Positions 48,838-58,487 of a DNA stretch of 64,000 bases are shown one piece after another. Position numbers and translations under genes: made by a program. Within the stretch, counting starts at the first letter, position 1. Every line of letters starts with the position of its first letter. The stretch is from Thermocaproicibacter melissae (GTDB lineage: Bacteria > Bacillota > Clostridia > Oscillospirales > Acutalibacteraceae), in the NCBI RefSeq assembly GCF_024498295.1, contig NZ_CP101827.1, positions 1,058,001 through 1,122,000 of the forward strand, read 5' to 3'. The notes under the pieces were generated by a model that was not told where the DNA came from, made no database searches, and worked only from the letters and a program-made list of their open reading frames with translations.

Positions 48838-51216
48838 ATGAATCTTTCCATGAAATGGCTGAAAGAATTTGTTCCGCTTGACGATATGCCGATCCGCACG
48901 TTTACGGAAGCAATCACCATGAGCGGGTCTAAGGTGGAAGGCTGGGAAAAGGAAGGCGAAGAGATTTCAAACGTAGTCGTTGGCAAAATTGTCTCTTTGG
49001 AACGCCACCCAAACTCTGACCACCTCTGGATTACCAAAACGGACGTCGGTTGCGGCGAGCCGCTTCAGATTATTACCGGTGCGCAAAACCTCAAGGTAGG
49101 CGACATTGTTCCGGTGGCCCTGCATAATTCCACGCTCCCCGGCGGAAAAAAGATTAAGAAGGGAAAACTCCGCGGCCTTGAGAGCAACGGGATGCTCTGC
49201 TCCCTCGGCGAGCTTGGCCTGACTAAGCACGATTTTCCCTATGCCATCGAGGACGGAATCTTTGTTCTGCAAGAAGACTGCTACCTTGGTCAGCCGATTT
49301 GCGAAGCGCTCGGCTTAAATGACACAAAGATTGAGTTTGAAATTACAAGTAACCGCCCTGACTGCTTCTCGGTCATCGGTCTTGCCCGCGAAGTTGCAGC
49401 GACGTTCCACAAGCCTTTGAATTTACACACACCGGTGGTAAAAGGCGGCCACGGTTCCTGCGCGGACCTTTTGAAGGTTCGTGTGGAAGCCCCCGACCTC
49501 TGCCCGATGTACTCCGCCCGCGTTGTAAAGAACGTGCGCGTGAAACCTTCTCCACGCTGGATGCGCGAACGCCTGCGCGCAATGGGAGTACGCCCCATTA
49601 ACAACATCGTTGACATCACGAACTATGTGATGTTGGAATACGGTCAGCCCATGCACTCCTTCGACTATTCGCTGCTCGCCGGCCATGAGATTCATGTGCG
49701 CCGCGCCAAAGATGGTGAGTGCATCCGGACACTCGACGGAACCGACCACAATCTGACCAGCAACAACCTTGTCATCGCCGACGCCGAAAAACCGGTGGCT
49801 GTTGCCGGCGTTATGGGCGGTGAAAACAGTGAAATCACTGACAGCACGACGACGATTGTGTTTGAATCCGCCTGCTTCAACGGTCCGTCCGTGCGCCGCA
49901 CGGCCCGCAGCCTCGGCATGAGGACGGATGCCTCCGCGCTCTATGAAAAGGGCCTTGACCCAAACAACTGTCTGCCCGCGCTTGACCGCGCCTGTGAATT
50001 GGTGGAGCTGCTGGACGCAGGCGATGTGACGGACGGCGTTGTAACCGATGTTCACTACACCCCCGAGCATCGCAGAATTCCGTTCGATGCAGACTGGATT
50101 AACCGTTTCCTCGACACGCATCTTTCCGCGGATGAGATGAAGGAAATTCTCGAAAAACTCGAATGTACCTTTGACGGCAATGACATCATTGTGCCGACCT
50201 TCCGTCCGGACCTCGTACACAAGGCGGATATTGCCGAGGAAATTGCACGTTTCTACGGCTATGACAAGATTCCCGCAACGCTCCTGAGCGGCGGTGCGCA
50301 GGGCAAATATACCCCGCGCCAGAAATTCGACAAAGCCTTAGGGGAAGCGATGATTTCGCTCGGTGCAAGCGAAATCATGACGTACTCGTTCATCAGCCCG
50401 AAATACTACGACAAAATTTGCCTGCCAGCCGACTCGCCGCTTCGCAAATCCATTACCATTCGCAACCCGCTCGGTGAGGACACTTCCATCATGCGCACCA
50501 CTGCCCTTCCGTCCATGTTGGAATCCCTTGCGAGAAACTACAACAACCGCAACGAATCCGCTTGCCTGTATGAACTTGCAACCGTTTATCTTCCCACGGA
50601 AGAAGATAAGTTGCCGGAAGAACTGCCGAAGCTCATCTGCGCCATGTACGGCGATGGCTACGACTTCTTCACCGCAAAGGGAATGGTGGAAGACCTGTTT
50701 GACCGCTTCGGCATCACCGACTGGGACATTGAAGCAACCTCAGAGGACCCGAGCTACCACCCGGGACGCTGCGCAAAGCTGAGCGTCGCAGGCGAAGACC
50801 TCGGCATCATCGGCGAACTGCACCCGAAGGTGATGGAAAACTACGGCATGGACTGCCGCGCCATCAGCTTCACGCTTGACGTCAACACCCTGTACCGCCA
50901 CGCACAGCTCGTGAAAACGTATGTTCCGCTGCCGAAATTCCCGGCGGTATCGCGTGACTTTGCACTGCTTTGCGATGACGAAACACCGGTGAGAACACTT
51001 GAGCAAGCAATCCGCGCGGGTGCCGGCAACCTTCTGGAGAAAGTCAAGCTGTTCGACGTTTACAAAGGGGAACAGATTGAAAGCGGCAAGAAAAGCGTTG
51101 CCTTCAGCGTTACGCTTCGCTCCAGCGACAGCACCCTCACCGAGGAACGCGTTTCCGGTGCAGTAAAGAAAATCATCCAGGAACTCGAGAAGGTCGGAGC
51201 CTCGCTACGCCTCTGA
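48838..51216 (+). CDS. pheT: Phenylalanyl-tRNA synthetase beta subunit
   Basis: 792 residues. Order of domains: B1/EMAP-like tRNA-binding region (about 40-155, GAQNLKVGDIVPVALHNSTLPGG), B3/B4 editing domain (about 210-385), B5, catalytic-like core (about 470-680) and the C-terminal ferredoxin-fold anticodon-binding domain (KFPAVSRDFALLCDDETPV onward). It completes the synthetase and edits mischarged Tyr-tRNA-Phe. GAGGAGGCGCGGATATT precedes ATG. Confidence 0.98.
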   Translation: MNLSMKWLKEFVPLDDMPIRTFTEAITMSGSKVEGWEKEGEEISNVVVGKIVSLERHPNSDHLWITKTDVGCGEPLQIITGAQNLKVGDIVPVALHNSTLPGGKKIKKGKLRGLESNGMLCSLGELGLTKHDFPYAIEDGIFVLQEDCYLGQPICEALGLNDTKIEFEITSNRPDCFSVIGLAREVAATFHKPLNLHTPVVKGGHGSCADLLKVRVEAPDLCPMYSARVVKNVRVKPSPRWMRERLRAMGVRPINNIVDITNYVMLEYGQPMHSFDYSLLAGHEIHVRRAKDGECIRTLDGTDHNLTSNNLVIADAEKPVAVAGVMGGENSEITDSTTTIVFESACFNGPSVRRTARSLGMRTDASALYEKGLDPNNCLPALDRACELVELLDAGDVTDGVVTDVHYTPEHRRIPFDADWINRFLDTHLSADEMKEILEKLECTFDGNDIIVPTFRPDLVHKADIAEEIARFYGYDKIPATLLSGGAQGKYTPRQKFDKALGEAMISLGASEIMTYSFISPKYYDKICLPADSPLRKSITIRNPLGEDTSIMRTTALPSMLESLARNYNNRNESACLYELATVYLPTEEDKLPEELPKLICAMYGDGYDFFTAKGMVEDLFDRFGITDWDIEATSEDPSYHPGRCAKLSVAGEDLGIIGELHPKVMENYGMDCRAISFTLDVNTLYRHAQLVKTYVPLPKFPAVSRDFALLCDDETPVRTLEQAIRAGAGNLLEKVKLFDVYKGEQIESGKKSVAFSVTLRSSDSTLTEERVSGAVKKIIQELEKVGASLRL

Positions 51217-51255
51217 TTTCGCCGCATCACCCGTTATCACATCGGCAAAATTCTC

Positions 51256-51284
51256 TTGCATTTGACCCATGTATGTTGTATGAT
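51256..51284 (+). promoter_or_regulatory. Sigma-A promoter for ireB
   Basis: TTGCAT (51256-51261), 17-base spacer, TATGAT (51279-51284), 24 bases before the ireB start. Confidence 0.65.
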
Positions 51285-51307
51285 AATGGAATACGGGGGG
51301 TGTTTCC

Positions 51308-51553
51308 ATGCTGGATAAGACGATGACTTTTTCTCTCGGCCATGACCATGAAGATGACATCCGCAAGATTCTTATATCGGTCTATGATGCGCTGAAAGAA
51401 AAGGGATATAACCCGATTAATCAGATCGTAGGATACATTTTGTCCGAGGATCCCACCTATATTACGACCCACAACAATGCTCGCAGTCTTATCTGCAGGA
51501 TAGACCGCGACGAACTGCTGCAGGTATTGTTGAAATCATATCTCGGTGAATAA
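51308..51553 (+). CDS. ireB: IreB family regulatory phosphoprotein (UPF0297)
   Basis: 81 residues starting [18 protein letters not shown] and ending LLKSYLGE, the full UPF0297 signature. In Enterococcus faecalis IreB is phosphorylated near its N-terminus by the PASTA kinase IreK and affects cephalosporin resistance; Thr5 and Thr7 here are the matching positions. Usually the Holliday-junction nuclease gene ruvX follows; here the next gene is an unknown one. GGGGGGTGTTTCC precedes ATG. Confidence 0.92.
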   Translation: MLDKTMTFSLGHDHEDDIRKILISVYDALKEKGYNPINQIVGYILSEDPTYITTHNNARSLICRIDRDELLQVLLKSYLGE

Positions 51554-51602
51554 AGCGGCTGATGGCCGCTCCGTTCCCGATACGGCAGGAAGGATGAAAC
51601 GA

Positions 51603-51905
51603 ATGGCTGAAAAATCCGCAAAGGAACCGCAGTTCCCCACTTACAAAGGGAAGCCGCTTGTGCGCTGCGGCGATGTGCTGTATTATGGAAGCATGGCCGA
51701 CCGTTATGTGGTTCGGCTTGAAGTGAAAAGTAAGAAAAAGGTTAAGGACATGGATGTGGCCGACAAAGTCTCCGTTCAGCTGATGCTGACCGACCAGACG
51801 AACCGAAGCCGCAAGCAAATTGTAAAAACGAGTGAGAAAAGCGGTCTTTATCTTGCCATGGACCTCGCAGAAGTTTGGCTGCGGAGAGCCCTCGCCGAAA
51901 CCTGA
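51603..51905 (+). CDS. Conserved hypothetical protein downstream of ireB
   Basis: 100 residues, not recognised. Basic and mostly beta-strand in appearance: PTYKGKPLVRCGDVLYYGSMADRY, then KKKVKDMDVADKVSVQLMLTD and a C-terminal helix LYLAMDLAEVWLRRAL. No signal peptide or membrane helix. The ATG at 51603 has AGGAAGG nine bases upstream; an in-frame extension overlapping ireB by eight bases is also possible. It is followed by a hairpin and then nfo. Confidence 0.65.
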   Translation: MAEKSAKEPQFPTYKGKPLVRCGDVLYYGSMADRYVVRLEVKSKKKVKDMDVADKVSVQLMLTDQTNRSRKQIVKTSEKSGLYLAMDLAEVWLRRALAET

Positions 51906-51915
51906 CCGAAACAGC

Positions 51916-51960
51916 ACGGACTCGGAGCGCAAAAACGCGCACCGAGTCCGTTACTATTTT
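51916..51960 (+). terminator. Hairpin between the unknown gene and nfo (terminator or attenuator)
   Basis: Outer stem of 10 bp (51916-51925 and 51942-51951) plus an inner GCGC/GCGC pair, followed by TACTATTTT. The nfo ribosome site starts right after it. It may fully or partly end the ireB transcript. Confidence 0.65.
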
Positions 51961-51974
51961 ACAGGAGGAGTATC

Positions 51975-52814
51975 ATGCTGAAAATCGGATGTCATCTCTC
52001 CGCATCAAAGGGTTACCTCGCCATGGGAAAGCAGGCCGCGGAAATCGGAGCGAACACGTTCCAGTTTTTCACGCGCAATCCGCGCGGCGGCGCTGTGAAA
52101 GCCTTTGACCCGGAAGATATTGCGGCGTATCGGACTTTTGCGGAAGAACACGGGTTCTTCCCCATCCTTGCGCACGCGCCCTACACGCTGAACGCCTGCG
52201 CGGCAAAAGAAAACCTGCGCACGTTTGCCCATGAAACCATGGCGGACGATCTGAACCGTCTCTCTTATATTCCGGGAAGCATGTATAATTTTCATCCCGG
52301 AAGCCACGTTCAGCAGGGTGCTGAGGTCGGAATTCAGTACATCTGCGAAATGCTCAACGAAATTTTGAAGCCGGACCAGCCGACAACCGTTCTGCTAGAG
52401 ACCATGGCCGGCAAGGGCAGCGAAGTCGGGCGTTCGTTTGAAGAAATCCGCGCAATCCTTGACGGAGTGGAACAGCAGCAGGTTATGGGCGTATGCCTCG
52501 ACACCTGCCATGTCTTCGACGCGGGTTACGACATTGTGAACCGGTTGGACGACGTTCTTGAGGAATTTGACCGTGTCATCGGCCTCAACCGGCTGAAGGC
52601 AATTCATCTGAACGACAGCATGAACCCGTTCGGCAGTCACAAAGACCGCCATCAGAAAATCGGACAAGGTACCATCGGCCTTGAGGCCATGGAAAGAATT
52701 ATAAACCATCCCATTCTGCGGGACCTTCCGTTCTACTTAGAAACGCCGAACGACGTTTCCGGATATGCGAAGGAAATCGCACTTCTGAAGGGACTGTACC
52801 ATGAAGAGGTATGA
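51975..52814 (+). CDS. nfo: Endonuclease IV (AP endonuclease)
   Basis: 279-residue zinc enzyme that cuts DNA 5' of abasic sites in base-excision repair. The TIM-barrel hallmarks are present: [70 protein letters not shown] and [24 protein letters not shown] precedes ATG. It overlaps the next repair gene, ogt, by 14 bases. Confidence 0.96.
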   Translation: MLKIGCHLSASKGYLAMGKQAAEIGANTFQFFTRNPRGGAVKAFDPEDIAAYRTFAEEHGFFPILAHAPYTLNACAAKENLRTFAHETMADDLNRLSYIPGSMYNFHPGSHVQQGAEVGIQYICEMLNEILKPDQPTTVLLETMAGKGSEVGRSFEEIRAILDGVEQQQVMGVCLDTCHVFDAGYDIVNRLDDVLEEFDRVIGLNRLKAIHLNDSMNPFGSHKDRHQKIGQGTIGLEAMERIINHPILRDLPFYLETPNDVSGYAKEIALLKGLYHEEV

Positions 52815-53283
52815 CGGGAGCCGATTCTGCAGGTGGCACTCTCCGATTGGAACGCTTGTGATTGTGGAAGACGGCGAAGGGATTACGAAACTTTCCCTCG
52901 CAGAAAACGCTCCGGCCGATTCGCGTGAAGAAATGACGCCGCTTCTTTGGGAAGCGGTGCAGCAGCTATCGGAGTACTTTGTGGGAAAGCGAAAAGAATT
53001 CTCACTGCCGCTGTCCCTGCACGGGACTCCGTTTCAGCTTGCTGACTGGGAAGCGCTGCGCACCATTCCCTACGGGGAAACGCGAAGCTACCGGCAGATT
53101 GCCGAGCAAATCGGAAAGCCCAAAGCCTGCCGCGCGGTCGGAATGGCAAACCACAAAAACCCGATTGCAATCATGATTCCGTGCCACCGCGTCATTGCGG
53201 CGGACAGGAGCTTAGGCGGCTACGGCTATGGGCCTAAGGTGAAGCGTTTTCTGCTGGAACTGGAAAAGCGGCATATCGGCTGA
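52801..53283 (+). CDS. ogt: Methylated-DNA--protein-cysteine methyltransferase
   Basis: 160 residues. Transfers alkyl groups from O6-alkylguanine to its own cysteine, Cys128 in IPCHRVI, and is used once. The helix-turn-helix segment ([25 protein letters not shown]) with the arginine finger precedes it. Start lies inside the end of nfo, so the pair forms a small DNA-repair operon. The ribosome site is weak, consistent with coupling. Confidence 0.95.
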   Translation: MKRYDGSRFCRWHSPIGTLVIVEDGEGITKLSLAENAPADSREEMTPLLWEAVQQLSEYFVGKRKEFSLPLSLHGTPFQLADWEALRTIPYGETRSYRQIAEQIGKPKACRAVGMANHKNPIAIMIPCHRVIAADRSLGGYGYGPKVKRFLLELEKRHIG

Positions 53284-53292
53284 CAAAAATAC

Positions 53293-53320
53293 GGGCTTCG
53301 GAAGAATACTTCCGAAGCCC
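53293..53320. terminator. Bidirectional terminator between ogt and the RNase gene
   Basis: 12-bp perfect stem (53293-53304 and 53309-53320), four-base loop; TTGTTTT on the plus exit and TATTTTTG on the minus exit, between convergent genes. Confidence 0.9.
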
Positions 53321-53330
53321 TTGTTTTGAA

Positions 53331-54929
53331 TTATCTGTCCCACTTGTCGCACAAAGCAAGGATCTGGTCGGCAAAGCGCGCGAGGTCTTTGTTGGCGCCG
53401 CCCTCGTTGTGCTGAATCACACGCATCAGCCGCTGGCCTGCGGCAATCAGGCGGCTGAAAGCGGGCGAAGTCTTCCCCGCTCCGCGAATCGGACGGCGTT
53501 TTTCCGGCGCAATCCCTTCGTCAAGGATTCGGTTCGCCGTAAGGTCGGCAACCGCACGGAAATTCGGGACATAGGAAGGAAAGCCGCGCTGCTTCAGTTC
53601 GTCCGCAAAATCCTGTGCGGTGAACTGCTCGCCGTGAACGACGAAAACGCGCTTTGGTTTCCGCTCAAACGATTCAATCCATTTTACCAAACCGGTGTGG
53701 TCGGCGTGGCCCGAAAGCGCTTTGAAATTGTATATCTGCGCCTGCACCGCAATCTGCTCGCCGAACAGTTTGACTTGCTTTACACCGTCGATGAGCATTC
53801 TGCCGAGCGTTCCTTCCGCCTGGAAGCCGACAAAAACAATGGAGCACTCCGGTCGCCACAGGTTGTGCTTGAGGTGGTGGCGGATACGCCCGGCTTCGCA
53901 CATGCCGCTTGAGGAAATGATGACCTTCGGCGACGGGTCTTCGTTCAAGGCACGCGATTCTTCGGTTGTGGAGCAGGTATGCAAATTAGAAAACTCCAGC
54001 GGGCGGAATCCGCTGCGGATTACCCGAACCGTATCCTCATCCGCGTAGCCGGTGAGGTCGCCGCTGTAAATCTTGGTTGCTTCCGCTGCGAGCGGGCTGT
54101 CGACATAGACCGGAAAATCCGGCAAACTCTTTACGATGTGCTGCTCTTTCATCTCACGGATAAAATACAGTAGTTCCTGCGTGCGGCCAACCGCAAAGCT
54201 CGGAATGACAACATTCCCGCCGGCGGCAAAGGTTTTGTCGAACACTTCGGCAAGTTCCGGTATGTAGCTGGCAATCGGGTCGTGTTCGCGGTTGCCGTAA
54301 GTGGACTCCATCACCACATAATCCGCCTCGGTCAGGTATTGCGGGTCGCGGATAATCGGCTGGTTCACATTGCCGATGTCTCCCGAAAACACGACGGTCT
54401 GTTTTTGCCCGTTTTCCTCCACATGGAATTCAATCGAGGCGGAACCGAGCAGATGGCCCGCGTCAATCATGCGGAAGCGAATCCCGTCAAAGAGTGGAAC
54501 CGTCTCGCCGTAAACGCAGGGCACCAAGTGTTTCAAAGTTTCTTCGGCGTCATCGAGCGTGTAGAGTGGTTCTTTGGCCGCTTCCCCCGCACGGCGTTTC
54601 TTGCGGTTTGCATTCAATGCGTCAACCATCTGGATATGCGCGCTGTCGCGCAGCATGATGCCGAGCAAATCACAGGTTTTGCCCGTGGCATAGATTTTGC
54701 CCTGAAAGCCTTCTTTCACAAGCAGCGGAAGGCGGCCGCTGTGGTCAATGTGCGCATGTGTGATGACAACCGCGTCAATCTGCGAAGGGTAAAACGGAAA
54801 CGAGCGGTTCTCCGACTCGCTTTCTCCCTGATAAAGTCCGCAGTCGATTAGAATTCTTTTCCCGCATGCTTCCAGACAATGACAGCTTCCGGTAACTTCT
54901 TTGTCCGCTCCGTAAAAAACAAGTTGCAT
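53331..54929 (-). CDS. Metallo-beta-lactamase/beta-CASP ribonuclease
   Basis: 532 residues. The MBL metal motif THAHIDHSG is at 57-65, followed by DAGHLLGSASIEF and the FSGDIGN metal site; the beta-CASP insert has PSFAVGRTQELLYFI and ends SSSGMCEAGRIRHHL; the RMMBL end has LSGHADHTGLVKW. This matches the CPSF73-like RNases of bacteria, related to but shorter in domain content than RNase J. The likely role is RNA processing. ATG at 54927-54929 has GAGGGG upstream. Single gene. Confidence 0.88.
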   Translation of the reverse strand: MQLVFYGADKEVTGSCHCLEACGKRILIDCGLYQGESESENRSFPFYPSQIDAVVITHAHIDHSGRLPLLVKEGFQGKIYATGKTCDLLGIMLRDSAHIQMVDALNANRKKRRAGEAAKEPLYTLDDAEETLKHLVPCVYGETVPLFDGIRFRMIDAGHLLGSASIEFHVEENGQKQTVVFSGDIGNVNQPIIRDPQYLTEADYVVMESTYGNREHDPIASYIPELAEVFDKTFAAGGNVVIPSFAVGRTQELLYFIREMKEQHIVKSLPDFPVYVDSPLAAEATKIYSGDLTGYADEDTVRVIRSGFRPLEFSNLHTCSTTEESRALNEDPSPKVIISSSGMCEAGRIRHHLKHNLWRPECSIVFVGFQAEGTLGRMLIDGVKQVKLFGEQIAVQAQIYNFKALSGHADHTGLVKWIESFERKPKRVFVVHGEQFTAQDFADELKQRGFPSYVPNFRAVADLTANRILDEGIAPEKRRPIRGAGKTSPAFSRLIAAGQRLMRVIQHNEGGANKDLARFADQILALCDKWDR

Positions 54930-55032
54930 CTGTTTTCCCCTCATTTCGTTTGATTCCGCACCATGCGGGAAACATCAGTTTTTTTCTTTTTCTGTCATTA
55001 TAGCATACACGGAGTCGAACGGCAAAAAAATC

Positions 55033-55061
55033 TTGTGCCACCCTCTCATCGGAGATATAAT
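55033..55061 (+). promoter_or_regulatory. Sigma-A promoter of the cyclophilin-ABC-hypAB run
   Basis: TTGTGC (55033-55038), 17-base spacer, TATAAT (55056-55061), 54 bases before the cyclophilin gene. Confidence 0.7.
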
Positions 55062-55115
55062 AAATTATATATAATGAGTTAGAATGCGCTTTAAAATCTA
55101 CATGGAGGTTTATCA

Positions 55116-55631
55116 ATGCGATACCCTATTGTTACGATGAAAACATCCGGCGGCACCGTGGAAATAGAGCTTTACCCGGACATTGCGCCGAATACCGTAA
55201 TCAATTTTATTTCCCTTATTAAAAAAGGTTTTTACGACGGGACGATTTTCCACCGCATCATCCCGAAATTCATGATTCAAGGCGGCGACCCGAAGGGAAA
55301 CGGCACCGGCGGCCCCGGTTACTGCATCCGCGGCGAGTTCACATCAAACCATTTTAGGAACGACCTGCAGCATACACGCGGCGTCGTTTCGATGGCGCGT
55401 TCCGTCAACCCGAACAGCGCCGGCTCCCAGTTCTTCATCATGGTGGACGACGCGCCGTACCTGGACGGCGAATATGCCGCTTTCGGCCGCGTGATTTCCG
55501 GCATGGAGGAAGTCGACCGCATTGTTTCGGTTCCCCGCGATTATGACGACAGGCCGCTGATTGAGCAAAAAATCATCTCGATGACGGTCGAAACCTTCGG
55601 CGAAAACTACCCCGAACCCAAAAAGGTCTGA
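55116..55631 (+). CDS. Peptidyl-prolyl isomerase (cyclophilin)
   Basis: 171-residue cytoplasmic cyclophilin that speeds proline cis-trans change in protein folding. FHRIIPKFMIQGGDP contains the catalytic Arg, and AGSQFFIMVDDAPYLDGEYAAFGRVISGM is typical. No signal peptide. ATGGAGGTTTATCA precedes the ATG. It is the first gene of a tight run with an ABC exporter four bases on. Confidence 0.95.
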   Translation: MRYPIVTMKTSGGTVEIELYPDIAPNTVINFISLIKKGFYDGTIFHRIIPKFMIQGGDPKGNGTGGPGYCIRGEFTSNHFRNDLQHTRGVVSMARSVNPNSAGSQFFIMVDDAPYLDGEYAAFGRVISGMEEVDRIVSVPRDYDDRPLIEQKIISMTVETFGENYPEPKKV

Positions 55632-55635
55632 GAAG

Positions 55636-57378
55636 ATGCATTTATTCCGCAGATTCATAAGCTACTACAAACCTTACCGGGCAATCTTCTACTTTGACAT
55701 GTTCTGCGCCCTCCTGCTTTCTGCGATTGATGTTGCTTTTCCGCAGATTCTGCGCAACCTGACAAACGGACTTTTCGCAGGCTCCGGCGACGAAATTCTG
55801 CGTATGCTGCCGTGGATTGGCGGCTCCTTGCTGGCAATGTATTTGGTCCGCTTCGGGTGCCAGTATTACATCACTTCGTGGGGGCACATCATGGGCGCAC
55901 GCATGGAAAGCAACATGCGTCAAGACCTTTTCGACCACTACCAGCGGCTTTCCTTTTCCTACTATGACCGGAACAACACCGGCGAAATGATGAGCAAGCT
56001 CGTCTCCGATTTGTTCGACATTTCGGAGCTGGCGCACCACGGGCCGGAGAATATTCTGATTTCCATTCTGAAAATTGTCGGTTCCTTTATCCTCATGCTG
56101 ATGATGAACGTGCCGATGACACTGATCCTCGCAGCGGTTACCGTCGTTATGATTGTGTTCAGCGTCCAGAAGAACAAAAAAATGCGCGCAATTTTCCTCG
56201 ACAACCGCAAAAAGATTGCCAGCGTCAACGCACAGGTGCAAGACAGCCTTGCAGGCATCCGCGTGGTGAAATCATTCGGCAACGAGGATCTCGAGCGCAA
56301 AAAGTTCGAGAAAAGCAACCTGCGCTTTCTTGACTCCAAGGTCAGCAGTTACCGCATTATGGGCAGCTTCCGCGCAGGAAACGCCTTTTTTGAAGGTTTG
56401 CTTTATCTCACCGTCGTCGTCTGCGGCGGAATCTTTGTCGCAAACGGTACTTTAAGTATAGCAGACTTATCGATATACGCTTTGTATATTGGAATCTTCA
56501 TCAATCCGATTGACGTATTGGTGGAATTTACCGAGCTGTTCCAAAAGGGATACTCCGGTTTCCGCCGTTTTGTTGAGGTCATTGAGACCCCGCCCGAAAT
56601 CAAAGACAAACCCAATGCAAAGCCTTTGAATTCCGTAAAGGGCGAAATCGAATTCAAAGATGTTTCGTTCCGCTACAATGAAGACGAATCCGTGCTGGAA
56701 CACATCAACCTGCACATTAAAGCCGGCGAAACGTTGGCGCTTGTCGGGCCTTCCGGCGGCGGCAAAACGACGCTCTGTTCTCTCATTCCGCGCTTCTACG
56801 ATGTGGCCAGCGGTCAAATCCTGATTGACGGCCATGACGTCCGCGATGTAACGCTCAAGTCCCTTCGCAGCGCAATCGGCATTGTGCAGCAGGATGTCTA
56901 CATGTTCTCCGGAAGTATCCGTGACAACATCGCTTACGGCAAACCTGACGCTACGGACGAAGAAATTCTGCGTGCTGCCAAAAGCGCGGGAATTCACGAC
57001 TTCGTGTGCAGTCTGCCCGACGGCTACGACACCTACGTGGGAGAACGCGGCACACGTCTGAGCGGCGGACAGAAACAGCGCATCGCGATTGCCCGCGTGT
57101 TCCTAAAAAATCCGCCGATTCTGATTCTCGACGAAGCAACGAGCGCGCTGGATAACGAAAGCGAGCGCTACATTCAGGCATCGCTCGACGCGCTATCGAA
57201 GGGCCGCACAACGATTGTGATTGCACACCGTCTTTCTACGATTCGCAACGCAGATGAAATCGTAGTCATTGCAGACGACGGCATCGCGGAGCGCGGCACA
57301 CACGACGAGCTTCTTGCAAAAGGCGGAATCTACGCGAAATACTATAACATGCAGTTTGAATCCTCGGCGGCCGTGTGA
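55636..57378 (+). CDS. ABC exporter (fused permease and ATPase)
   Basis: 580-residue half-transporter. About six N-terminal helices (1-310) and an ATPase domain with GPSGGGKTT (Walker A), LSGGQKQR (signature) and ILILDEATSALD (Walker B). It belongs to the BmrA/MsbA lipid and multidrug group and probably works as a homodimer. Substrate cannot be told. It lies between cyclophilin and hypA genes and starts four bases after the former. Confidence 0.93.
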   Translation: MHLFRRFISYYKPYRAIFYFDMFCALLLSAIDVAFPQILRNLTNGLFAGSGDEILRMLPWIGGSLLAMYLVRFGCQYYITSWGHIMGARMESNMRQDLFDHYQRLSFSYYDRNNTGEMMSKLVSDLFDISELAHHGPENILISILKIVGSFILMLMMNVPMTLILAAVTVVMIVFSVQKNKKMRAIFLDNRKKIASVNAQVQDSLAGIRVVKSFGNEDLERKKFEKSNLRFLDSKVSSYRIMGSFRAGNAFFEGLLYLTVVVCGGIFVANGTLSIADLSIYALYIGIFINPIDVLVEFTELFQKGYSGFRRFVEVIETPPEIKDKPNAKPLNSVKGEIEFKDVSFRYNEDESVLEHINLHIKAGETLALVGPSGGGKTTLCSLIPRFYDVASGQILIDGHDVRDVTLKSLRSAIGIVQQDVYMFSGSIRDNIAYGKPDATDEEILRAAKSAGIHDFVCSLPDGYDTYVGERGTRLSGGQKQRIAIARVFLKNPPILILDEATSALDNESERYIQASLDALSKGRTTIVIAHRLSTIRNADEIVVIADDGIAERGTHDELLAKGGIYAKYYNMQFESSAAV

Positions 57379-57409
57379 GCTGCCGTTCAACAGAAACGGA
57401 GCGTACCAG

Positions 57410-57751
57410 ATGCACGAACTTCCCATCGTCCTTGACATTATCCGCGTGATGAAGGACGAAGCCAAAAAGCACGGATTCCACGAGATAACGAAAATCACGC
57501 TTGTCATCGGTGAGCTTTCTTCCGTTGTGGATGAATCCGTACAGATGTATTTTGAAGTGGCGGCAAAGGACACACCCTGCGCAAATGCAAAGCTCGTCTT
57601 TGAGCACCGCCCTGCCATGCTGAAATGCACTGTATGCGGAACCGAATTTCCGCACGAAAAAAGTTTCGACTGCCCCGCCTGCGGCGGGAGCTCCGTTCTT
57701 ATTAAAGGTACTGGAACGGAATTTTATATTAAATCTTTCGACGGAAACTGA
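57410..57751 (+). CDS. hypA: Hydrogenase nickel metallochaperone HypA
   Basis: 113 residues. The MHE start (His2, Glu3) binds nickel and Cys73, Cys76, Cys88 and Cys91 form the zinc ribbon. It passes nickel to [NiFe]-hydrogenase with HypB. Longer in-frame readings run back into the ABC gene and are rejected. ATG at 57410 lies 31 bases after the ABC stop; the ribosome site is weak (GGAGCG). No hydrogenase genes or hypCDEF are in the window. Confidence 0.95.
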   Translation: MHELPIVLDIIRVMKDEAKKHGFHEITKITLVIGELSSVVDESVQMYFEVAAKDTPCANAKLVFEHRPAMLKCTVCGTEFPHEKSFDCPACGGSSVLIKGTGTEFYIKSFDGN

Positions 57752-57790
57752 CACCACCGCCGAAGTACGATTGAGAAAAGGAGTTTACAC

Positions 57791-58450
57791 ATGGAAGTTA
57801 TAATCATGAAAGAACTTCTGGAAGCGAACGAGAAGCTTGCAGAAGAAAACAGAGCCTATTTTTCCGGAAGGCATATTCTTGCCGTCAACCTGATGGGTTC
57901 CCCTGGATCCGGAAAAACCACACTGATTTCGGCGCTTGCAAAGGAGCTTGCCCCGATTTCGGTCGGCGTTATTGAAGGCGACATCGCATCCTCCATCGAC
58001 GCGGAAAATCTTGAGAAGCAGGGAATCCGTTCCTCGCAGATTAACACCTGCGGCGAATGTCATCTCGATTCGCGCGTTATCCGCGACGGCGCCGAGAAAA
58101 TCGACCTGCGTGACGCCATTGTCTTCATTGAGAATGTTGGCAACCTGATCTGCCCGGCAGAATTTGACTTGGGCGAAAACGTGCGTCTGCTCGCAGCAAG
58201 CGTTCCGGAAGGCGACGACAAGCCGTTCAAATATGTTCCGATGTTTAGCTATGCTGACGCTGTTGTGCTGACGAAATGCGACCTCAAGGAAGCTGTGGGC
58301 TTCGACACCGAAAACTTCAACAAGGGTCTGCGCGCAATTTCTCAGGCGCCTGTATTTGAAGTCAGCCTCAAGAAAGGCCAGACTCCTGCCGGTGTGAAAG
58401 AAATTGCCGACTACCTGAGGGCAAAGTACGAGGCGCTCCCCAAAGCATAA
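57791..58450 (+). CDS. hypB: Hydrogenase nickel-insertion GTPase HypB
   Basis: 219 residues of the SIMIBI GTPase class. P-loop GSPGSGKT at 36-43; Cys90 and His91 in CGECHLD with Cys121 in NLICPAEFDLG form the G-domain metal site; base-recognition motif TKCD follows. No histidine-rich N-terminal nickel store and no CxxCGC high-affinity site. AAAAGGAGTTTACAC precedes ATG. Pair with hypA implies a nickel enzyme elsewhere in the genome. Confidence 0.95.
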   Translation: MEVIIMKELLEANEKLAEENRAYFSGRHILAVNLMGSPGSGKTTLISALAKELAPISVGVIEGDIASSIDAENLEKQGIRSSQINTCGECHLDSRVIRDGAEKIDLRDAIVFIENVGNLICPAEFDLGENVRLLAASVPEGDDKPFKYVPMFSYADAVVLTKCDLKEAVGFDTENFNKGLRAISQAPVFEVSLKKGQTPAGVKEIADYLRAKYEALPKA

Positions 58451-58487
58451 GCCTTTTTCCTGCAAGCGGAAATATCTTCGTAAATTA

